DNA of 62,052 bases from Rubritalea profundi. GTDB taxonomy: Bacteria; Verrucomicrobiota; Verrucomicrobiia; Verrucomicrobiales; Akkermansiaceae. The notes under the pieces were generated by a model. It did not search any database. It saw nothing but the letters and a program-made list of their open reading frames with translations, and was not told the DNA's origin. The position numbers were made by a program, and so were the translations under genes. The stretch spans positions 303,935 to 365,986 of the forward strand of contig NZ_MQWA01000001.1 of assembly GCF_002954445.1 (NCBI RefSeq). Direction: 5' to 3'. Positions 56,315-62,052 of the stretch are shown here, piece after piece (within the stretch, counting starts at the first letter, position 1; each line of letters begins with the position of its first letter).

Positions 56315-56986
56315 TTAGTTCGCTTTAGCGAGAAGTTCTTCAGAGGCACCACGTTCACGCAGCACAGTCAATGCGGCTTGCACGACCTGCTCGACATCCA
56401 TCTCACTAGAGTCGATCACTACTGCTCCCTCAGCGATCACTAACGGTGAGCTCTTGCGTTTGCTATCTTCCTTGTCGCGAGCAGTTGGGTCATCAATGAT
56501 TCCCTCGGCTGCACGGCGCTTGCGGCGCACTTCCTCAGAAGCATCGATGTACATTTTGAAGGGAGTGTTAGGGAAAACAACCGAGCCGATATCACGGCCC
56601 TCCATCACCACTGAGCCAAGCTCTAGGTAGTCGCGTTGCATACTGACCAACAGCTCACGGACTTCAGAGATTGCGGCGACCTTTGAGACTCGGCTATTGA
56701 CTGCATCTTGGCGAAGCGCATCACCTAGATCGACACCGTCGACCAGGACGGTAGAAAGGTTATTCTCTACTCCACAGGTAAAGTCCACGCGATCTAACAA
56801 ATTGATCACAGCCGCTGAGTCAGCTGGATCCACTCCGTGCTGGATAGTAGCCCATGCCACAGCACGGTACATCGCGCCAGTGTTGACCATGATCAGACCT
56901 AGGCGTTTGGCTAATGTCTTAGCGACCGTACTTTTACCTGAGGCAGCTGGGCCGTCGATGGCTACTGCTATATTACTATTGCTCAT
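56315..56986 (-). CDS. cmk: Cytidylate kinase
   Basis: A 223-residue CMP kinase. P-loop: VAIDGPAASGKSTVAKTLAK. The NMP-binding segment has MVNTGAMYRAVAW, the LID region VMEGRDIGSVVFPNTPFKMY and R-rich helix EEVRRKRRAAEGI with DREDSKRKSSPL-type residues (here DKEDSKRKSSPLV). It phosphorylates CMP and dCMP. It follows aroA by 11 bases in the same operon, a common aroA-cmk arrangement. Confidence 0.95.
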   Translation of the reverse strand: MSNSNIAVAIDGPAASGKSTVAKTLAKRLGLIMVNTGAMYRAVAWATIQHGVDPADSAAVINLLDRVDFTCGVENNLSTVLVDGVDLGDALRQDAVNSRVSKVAAISEVRELLVSMQRDYLELGSVVMEGRDIGSVVFPNTPFKMYIDASEEVRRKRRAAEGIIDDPTARDKEDSKRKSSPLVIAEGAVVIDSSEMDVEQVVQAALTVLRERGASEELLAKAN

Positions 56987-56997
56987 GATTTTGTGAT

Positions 56998-58284
56998 CTA
57001 GGCTTCACTCACGCTCGCGAGTCGTTCAAAAAAGTCTGGGAAAGTTTTCGCCGTACAGCCTGGGTCATTGATGGTGACGCCGCAGTCTGGATCAAGAGCT
57101 ACTAGGGAAAAGCACATTGCTATGCGGTGGTCATCGTAGGTATCGATGGTGGCATGTTGGATTTTCACTGGTGGTGTGATTTCGATAAAATCTTCACCTT
57201 CTACAACTTCAGCACCGACTTTGCGAAGCTCCGTAGCCATCGCGAAAAGACGGTCGGTCTCTTTGACCCGCCAGTTGTAGATATTACGAATGGTCGTCGT
57301 GCCTTTGGCGAAGAGAGCAGTTGTAGCTATCGTCATCGCTGCATCAGGAATATGATTCATATCCTGATCCACCGCTGTGAGTTCGCTGCCATCGACGATA
57401 ATATATTCATCGTACCACTCTACTTTAGCACCCATGTCTTCAAGCACTTTGGCAAATGCTACATCCCCTTGAATGCTTTTCTTACCAATGCCAGTGACCT
57501 TGATTCTGCCACCTTTGATGGCTCCAGCCGCGAGGAAGTAAGAAGCTGATGAAGCATCTCCTTCCACCATGAACTTGCCTGGTGATTGATATTTTTGCCC
57601 AGCTTTCACAAGGAAGCGCTGGTAGTTATCATTTTTCACCTCCACACCAAACTGGGCCATGATGTGGGTAGTGATGTCGATATATGGTTTAGAAACTAGC
57701 TCGCCAACGATCTCGATCTCCATGTCATTTTCAGCATACGGAGCTGCCATCAAAAGTGCCGTAAGAAACTGGCTAGAGATGGTTCCGTCTACTTGCACTT
57801 TGCCACCTTTCAGACCATTCGCTTTGATCAAAAGTGGTGGGTATCCTTCGTTTTTCAGGAAGGTTATATCACAGCCTATTGAGCGTAACGCTTCAACTAG
57901 GGCATCTATCGGGCGTTCTTCCATCCGTTCGATTCCAGTAAGAGTGAACTCACCTTTGCCAAGAGTCATGGCGCCAGCGAGCGAACGCATCGCCGTTCCA
58001 GCATTGCCGAGGAAGAGCTCTAGTTGCTCCCCTGTTCCGAGCGGTCGTCCAAGCCCCTGCACCACGCAGCGTGTACCACCGTCACTCAGTTCGTAACTCA
58101 CACCTAGTGAGGAAAGAGCCTCCAGCATCCGTTGCACGTCATCGCTGTCGAGCAAGTTGCTAATCTCAGTCGTCCCCTCAGCTAGCGCTGCTAGCAAGAG
58201 TGCTCGGTTAGATAGGCTCTTTGAGCCCGGCATGTTTACCTCACCATTGATCTTAGCGATCGGTTCTAAAGTGATAGATTCCAT
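56998..58284 (-). CDS. aroA: 3-phosphoshikimate 1-carboxyvinyltransferase (EPSP synthase)
   Basis: 428 residues from [20 protein letters not shown]; longer in-frame starts add a basic segment unlike the family. Motifs: [37 protein letters not shown] (the [13 protein letters not shown] signature), [35 protein letters not shown] and [20 protein letters not shown] with EDFIEITP, then [13 protein letters not shown]. The Gly-Asn-Ala-Gly-Thr-Ala loop and its Gly are as in class I enzymes. It makes EPSP for aromatic amino acids. Preceded by tyrA. Confidence 0.96.
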   Translation of the reverse strand: MESITLEPIAKINGEVNMPGSKSLSNRALLLAALAEGTTEISNLLDSDDVQRMLEALSSLGVSYELSDGGTRCVVQGLGRPLGTGEQLELFLGNAGTAMRSLAGAMTLGKGEFTLTGIERMEERPIDALVEALRSIGCDITFLKNEGYPPLLIKANGLKGGKVQVDGTISSQFLTALLMAAPYAENDMEIEIVGELVSKPYIDITTHIMAQFGVEVKNDNYQRFLVKAGQKYQSPGKFMVEGDASSASYFLAAGAIKGGRIKVTGIGKKSIQGDVAFAKVLEDMGAKVEWYDEYIIVDGSELTAVDQDMNHIPDAAMTIATTALFAKGTTTIRNIYNWRVKETDRLFAMATELRKVGAEVVEGEDFIEITPPVKIQHATIDTYDDHRIAMCFSLVALDPDCGVTINDPGCTAKTFPDFFERLASVSEA

Positions 58285-58309
58285 AGAATAAATTATTTCC
58301 TTAATGTTG

Positions 58310-59151
58310 TTAGATGAGCCCTCTTTTTTGCTTTGCTTCTTCAAGATAGGCATGCATTTGCTCACGGTCATCTTTTTCAAGACAATCCATAAGCTTCACG
58401 AGGTCTGCAATACTCTCACGCATCGAGCGCTGCAGAGCATCACGGTTTTCCATCAAAATTTCTGTCCAGAGTCCAGGGTCACCGCCTGCCACTCGGGTTG
58501 TATCGCGCATTCCACCGCCACTAAGTTCTGCGATGTCATCATATGCGAGCCCTACTGTGGCTCCAACAGATGCTAAAATATGCGGAAAATGGCTGACACG
58601 AGCGACTGCGTAGTCGTGGTCTTCAGCAGTCATGCGCCGCGTCTTGCAGCCTAGGCTTCGCCAAAATCCTTCGAGCAACTCCAGTTGGGATTCCGCGACA
58701 CCATCCTCATTAGTGACCAGACAAGTCGCCCCATCCATCAGATCGACGCGCGCAGCTTCCATGCCTGTTTTTTCTGAACCAGCCATTGGGTGACTGCCGA
58801 TAAACTGCACAGCACTGCCTTTGATCAGTGGAGCAAGCTCGGCGTGAGGGAGGCGCTTCACGCTTCCCACATCAGTTAGCAACAACGGAGTATCCCCCTG
58901 GATCTCCACAATTTGAGCTACTAGATGTTTCATCACTCCCACAGGAGTAGCAAGAATACATAGATCCACACCTGCCACAGCCTCAGCAAGGTCCGTCGTG
59001 ATACGCTCTACCCCCATGCTCTCGCCACTTCTAGCGGTTGCTCACGTCGCCCCCACAATATAAGCTCCAACTCTGGTCGGTGTTTTTTCACAGCCAGAGC
59101 AATCGAGCCACCGAGCAATCCGGGGCCAAGTATGGAAACGCGTTTGATCAT
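58310..59151 (-). CDS. tyrA: Prephenate dehydrogenase, one apparent single-base deletion
   Basis: Two frames make one TyrA of about 280 residues. The first, from ATG 59151, gives the Rossmann start [20 protein letters not shown] and [12 protein letters not shown]. After about 59020 the frame moves by -1 and continues [49 protein letters not shown] and [17 protein letters not shown] with [18 protein letters not shown]. Restoring one A in GAGAGC joins them perfectly. A complete family pattern on both sides and the intact neighbours argue for a sequencing error. It converts prephenate to 4-hydroxyphenylpyruvate. Head of the tyrA-aroA-cmk-plsC operon. Confidence 0.88.
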
Positions 59152-59226
59152 TCGCACCGATATAAAAAGCGCCGAGCCTAATTTGCAAGGCTCGCGCTAT
59201 AAAAAGTAATTTACTCTCAGCTAGGG

Positions 59227-59637
59227 CTAAGGCACGCGGAACTTGTGTGTCATATCGGTGTCATAAGGATCACGCACGAGAGTTCCCTGTGGGATACCGC
59301 GCACATCCACCTGATTTTTGGTGTACGGGTTAAAGACGAAACCTTGTTTACCTGGAACCTTCGTTGCGTACGGGTAAGTCGCGGGTGCTGTTGGAGCTAC
59401 TCCTGTAATGTTAGGGTCTACAGTTGGAAGACCATTTGGCGTGCCGCCATTCTCAAGGCGCAGACGAGCTTCCTCGAGTTGCCTCTGCCCTTCATCATTG
59501 ATTACAGTCTCATCCTTAGGCACTGGTGGAGTCACCGTTTGGTTAGAGTTTTGAGACTGATAGGGTGGATAGTAACAGGAGGTCATCAGACCGCTGAATA
59601 GTACGGAGATCAGAGCGAATATAGAAATTCTCATCAT
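59227..59637 (-). CDS. Proline-rich lipoprotein of unknown function
   Basis: A 136-residue lipoprotein: MMRISIFALISVLFSGLMTS then C-Y-Y-P-P. The mature chain is Pro/Thr/Asn-rich and ends KVPGKQGFVFNPYTKNQVDV then RGIPQGTLVRDPYDTDMTHK. The tail resembles a short conserved motif in verrucomicrobial lipoproteins (P-G-x-x-G-x-V-x-x-P-x-x), so it may be a small outer-membrane protein. Located upstream of tyrA on the same strand with a 75-base gap; co-transcription is uncertain. Confidence 0.6.
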   Translation of the reverse strand: MMRISIFALISVLFSGLMTSCYYPPYQSQNSNQTVTPPVPKDETVINDEGQRQLEEARLRLENGGTPNGLPTVDPNITGVAPTAPATYPYATKVPGKQGFVFNPYTKNQVDVRGIPQGTLVRDPYDTDMTHKFRVP

Positions 59638-59833
59638 GGCTAGGCTTATTTAGATCAGAGTAGTTAGTTAGAAACAGTATGAACTGTTGAGCTGCAAAAA
59701 CAGCACTGGACGATTCTTGCCGCAAGCTCTGATAAAGTCAAGTAGTCGCGTGCAAAAATCATCATATTGCTCTCGTCTCCATAGAGACTTGAACTCTTCA
59801 GCTCGATCGCATTTACTCAACGCGTAAACCAGT

Positions 59834-60883
59834 ATGCAGAATTCATCCCACTCACATGCCTATAAAAACATCCTAGCAGAGATCGAATCCTTCATCCTCC
59901 AGCCTGATATATATGAGGGTAATTTCAACTCCTTAGCCTTGCGACTTTTCCTCTACCAGCTCAAGCATAACTCTGGATATTCAAAAATCTGCACCGCGGT
60001 AAACAAGCGAGAAGCCAATTGCTGGCAGGAAATCCCCTCACTCACCACTGACGTTTTCAAGTTAGACCCCACACCCACTTGCCTCAAAGCTGAAGAAACA
60101 TCGCTCACCTTTATGACATCTGGCACCACTGGGGAGGCTCGCGGATGCCACCACTTTCGCGATACAAAGCTCTACGACTTATCCATTTTGTCAGCTTGGG
60201 AACAACTTGATCTACCCCAACCAAGCAGGTTGTTCATCCTCACGCCTCCCCCCCAGCAAGCTCCGCATTCCTCACTTTCGCACATGATGGAAACCCTGCG
60301 TCAGGCTCATTGCCCAGATGCTTGCTACTTGATCGACAACGGCAAGCTCGACCCAGCCCCATTACTTGAAGCTTTAGCAGCGGACCAACCTGTCAGCTTA
60401 TTGGGAACGGCGCTCGCTTTCCTCAACCTCTTTGAAGTCCTCCCCACTCCGATTCAACTGCCCGCTGGAAGCTGGGCAATGGAGACGGGTGGCTACAAAG
60501 GCAGTGGACGAACTCTAAGCAAAGAAGAACTCTATACCGAATTTGAAACAATGCTCGGTATTTCTAGTGACCTAATCTGGAATGAATACTCCATGACCGA
60601 GCTAAGCTCCCAGTTCTACACCCGCGGCATCGGCCAGCCGCACCAAGCTCCGCACTGGATGAAAATCAAAGTACTCGACCCCGAGACCGATCAAGCCGTC
60701 GCTCCGGGAGAAATGGGCTATCTGGTCATTCACGATCTAGCAAACATCGATTCCGTCTCCGCTTTACGGACGCAGGATCTGGCAATCTACCACGATCCGC
60801 ATAGCTTCACTCTAGTTGGTCGTGACCCTTCTGCCCTTCCCAGAGGTTGTTCCCGCTCAATCGATGAAGCGCTGAATCAGTAA
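59834..60883 (+). CDS. LuxE-like acyl-protein synthetase / phenylacetate-CoA ligase-type adenylation enzyme
   Basis: A 349-residue protein related to LuxE/acyl-protein synthetases. The ATP-binding motif is SLTFMTSGTTGEARGCHHF (T-S-G-T-T-G), and a second core motif ESMT-like region appears as IWNEYSMTELSSQFYTRG. The C-terminal part ends in LRTQDLAIYHDPHSFTLVGR with a D-L and R/G tail typical for adenylating enzymes. The N-terminal helical part (residues 1-75) matches LuxE. No luxC or luxAB is nearby, so a role in fatty acid or polyketide activation is inferred. It is followed 48 bases later by a membrane protein gene. Confidence 0.8.
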   Translation: MQNSSHSHAYKNILAEIESFILQPDIYEGNFNSLALRLFLYQLKHNSGYSKICTAVNKREANCWQEIPSLTTDVFKLDPTPTCLKAEETSLTFMTSGTTGEARGCHHFRDTKLYDLSILSAWEQLDLPQPSRLFILTPPPQQAPHSSLSHMMETLRQAHCPDACYLIDNGKLDPAPLLEALAADQPVSLLGTALAFLNLFEVLPTPIQLPAGSWAMETGGYKGSGRTLSKEELYTEFETMLGISSDLIWNEYSMTELSSQFYTRGIGQPHQAPHWMKIKVLDPETDQAVAPGEMGYLVIHDLANIDSVSALRTQDLAIYHDPHSFTLVGRDPSALPRGCSRSIDEALNQ

Positions 60884-60931
60884 TTCTCTTTACCTCCGCT
60901 AGATCCTAGCTTACCTCTCTCAGCGATTCAT

Positions 60932-61507
60932 ATGCACGCTTACGAAGACATTCCACTCAACCTCGCTGGCTACGCTCTCGCAGCTTGGCTTATTCTTTTA
61001 CATCTCTGGATGTTAGTGAAATCTGACGAAGCCATGGAATTCCTCAAGAAGTTCCCGCGCAATCAGATTGCAGGAGGTATTCTGATGAGCATCGGTATGG
61101 CTTGGTTCTGGTTGCTTATTGTCCCTTTTAAGTCCCCTATCGCAATGGACCTTGGTGAGTTCAATGGCGCCAAAATGATCTTACTCGTTGCAGTTCCCGT
61201 TGTTGCTTACCTCATGATCACAGGCGTGAAAGAATTTCTCGCAGTCCGCGGACTCGGTGTTGTCTCCCTAATGGCAGCCGCTCCACTCCTAGCAGCGGCA
61301 TGGATGGAACCAGCTACCGGCAGATTGCTGGTGCCTATCTTCGCCTACGGGATGCTCACAGTTGGTCTTTTCTGCGTTGGCATGCCTTATCTACTGCGCG
61401 ATGCTATCACTTGGGCTATTGCCAGCTCAGGTCGCTTTAAAGCCCTCGCTTTCGGCGGTTTCGCCTATGGCATTGCGGTGCTCGCCTGCTCCATCCTCTG
61501 GTGGTAA
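60932..61507 (+). CDS. Integral membrane protein of unknown function
   Basis: A 191-residue protein with about six membrane segments, including LAGYALAAWLILLHLWMLV, AGGILMSIGMAWFWLLIVPF, MILLVAVPVVAYLMITGV, GVVSLMAAAPLLAAAWM and FGGFAYGIAVLACSILWW. A short polar loop (KSDEAMEFLKKFPRNQ) follows the first. I do not recognise a family. It is on the same strand as, and 48 bases after, the LuxE-like gene. Confidence 0.65.
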   Translation: MHAYEDIPLNLAGYALAAWLILLHLWMLVKSDEAMEFLKKFPRNQIAGGILMSIGMAWFWLLIVPFKSPIAMDLGEFNGAKMILLVAVPVVAYLMITGVKEFLAVRGLGVVSLMAAAPLLAAAWMEPATGRLLVPIFAYGMLTVGLFCVGMPYLLRDAITWAIASSGRFKALAFGGFAYGIAVLACSILWW

Positions 61508-61511
61508 GCCC

Positions 61512-61536
61512 GTAGAAGCGCGCTTCCAGCCGCTTT
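61512..61536. repeat. Single arm of the dispersed GTAGAAG...CTTCCAGCC palindrome family
   Basis: GTAGAAGCGCGCTTCCAGCC followed by GCTTT, starting five bases after the membrane protein stop. It differs from the 23470 arm by one base and contains the inner palindrome GAAGCGCGCTTC. No second arm is seen. Confidence 0.75.
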
Positions 61537-61593
61537 CATCTGTATGGTAGAAAGTGGCAATGTCGTTTAGCCCAACCCTCAAGTCACCTCACC

Positions 61594-61956
61594 TTAGGAC
61601 ACCAACCACTTTTCGGCGTCATCAAATGCTTCATAAGCAAAGGTCTTGATCTCGGCTCTCAAGAAATGCCGAGCGAGTTTGGGCAAGGTGTTAGCCACCT
61701 TTGCATCGCTCACTATGGCTACTTTTTCGATCTCCTGATGATGGTCTCGCACAAAACGCATATGCCCGATGAATCCCTCAAAATCCTCCCACCCTGGGAA
61801 ATCATCAGCATAAATCATCAGGCCTTTCAATTTCTGGTGACTTGCTAGGTAGGCATCCACAGCCTCGCTCAGTATTACAAAATCTTCAGTACTCAAGGCT
61901 GACTTCGGCCGGACAATTACGATCCCTTTACTTGGGTTGATGGTCTGTTCAATCAT
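61594..61956 (-). CDS. SpoIIAA-like (STAS-fold) protein
   Basis: A 120-residue soluble protein of the SpoIIAA-like family: SPxxG-type strand KGIVIVRPKSALSTEDFVIL, KLKGLMIYADDFPGWEDFEG (the conserved D-F-x-G-W) and VRDHHQEIEKVAIVSDAKVA then FLRAEIKTFAYEAFDDAEKW. The fold is a STAS-like alpha/beta domain; members may bind lipid or act in stress response, with no defined activity. Divergent from the cut ORF at 61974. Confidence 0.82.
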   Translation of the reverse strand: MIEQTINPSKGIVIVRPKSALSTEDFVILSEAVDAYLASHQKLKGLMIYADDFPGWEDFEGFIGHMRFVRDHHQEIEKVAIVSDAKVANTLPKLARHFLRAEIKTFAYEAFDDAEKWLVS

Positions 61957-61973
61957 AGTTATTTGTTAAAATT

Positions 61974-62052
61974 ATGACAAAGAACCTAACTGCTATCGCA
62001 ATAGATGACGACATAAAACTCTCACAGAAGACGTCTATAGCTGTCCTGTTCC
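61974..62052 (+). CDS. Start of an unidentified gene cut by the window edge
   Basis: An ATG at 61974 opens a frame of 26 codons to the edge (MTKNLTAIAIDDDIKLSQKT). There is no hydrophobic leader and no recognisable motif. It faces away from the SpoIIAA-like gene by 17 bases. Coding status is uncertain because it is short. Confidence 0.3.
   Translation, partial: MTKNLTAIAIDDDIKLSQKTSIAVLF

Noticed and set aside
1-62052. CRISPR arrays, tRNA or rRNA genes, insertion sequence transposases
   Set aside because: No regularly spaced direct repeats with unique spacers, no cloverleaf or rRNA signatures and no transposase or integrase motifs were seen in any frame I read.

Overview
The window looks like chromosomal DNA of a marine-type Verrucomicrobiota bacterium (Verrucomicrobiales or a close relative). 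The signs are a Planctomycetes/Verrucomicrobia-type heme-c PSCyt1-DUF1549-LamG-DUF1553 lipoprotein next to a twin-arginine DUF1501 protein, many small lipoproteins, an acetyl-CoA hydrolase/GNAT/deacetylase fusion, a Rho factor with a long disordered N-terminal region, almost no Shine-Dalgarno sequences, and palindromic repeats of a kind I associate with this phylum. No phylogeny could be run, so this is an inference.

Layout. 1-2.5 kb: a truncated secreted TIM-barrel-like gene and a CIA30-fasciclin secreted protein. 2.7-11.8 kb: a GC-richer, all-minus cluster of a TetR regulator with a palindromic operator, three DUF1254/DUF1214 proteins, an alkylsulfatase-like MBL protein, a PafA-type phosphatase and a bestrophin-like membrane protein. 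A decayed copy of the 3' end of the gene at 13.1-14.3 kb lies at 2.69-2.81 kb in direct orientation, so the cluster plus the mscS gene sits between two gene-end repeats like an old insertion. 13-26 kb: housekeeping and conserved genes (ATP-grasp-like, trpE-trpG, exonuclease, DUF3500, the trifunctional acetylation fusion, rplM-rpsI, SSP411). 26.2-35.4 kb: a tandem pair of PSCyt1/DUF1553 genes (first copy dead, second near-intact), the DUF1501 partner, and a thioredoxin-like gene with an in-frame TGA at the first position of its CxxC motif followed by a bacterial-type SECIS hairpin: a strong selenoprotein candidate. 35.4-40.3 kb: aqpZ, a gene graveyard (yidC remnant, VWA-like remnant, tiny coupled ORFs), then rpmH-rnpA-yidD-yidC. 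40.5-50.2 kb: GNAT, pterin dehydratase, L,D-transpeptidase, rho-gluQ, cysE with a divergent Rrf2 regulator, and an M48 protease. 50.2-55.6 kb: nspC, dispersed repeats, dienelactone hydrolase, a lysozyme-like lipoprotein and an amber-interrupted NlpC/P60 gene. 55.7-59.2 kb: tyrA-aroA-cmk-plsC on the minus strand. The end holds a LuxE-like synthetase, a membrane protein, a SpoIIAA-like protein and a cut ORF.

Two whole-window patterns matter for reading the genes. First, seven otherwise well-conserved genes are each interrupted by one missing base in a short homopolymer, or by one extra base in one case. This deletion bias looks more like consensus error than decay, so those genes are listed as CDS with the break stated. 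Second, true decay is present too, as multi-lesion or truncated copies of neighbouring genes (PSCyt1/DUF1553 copy 1, yidC, the ATP-grasp-like gene, the lysozyme-like gene).
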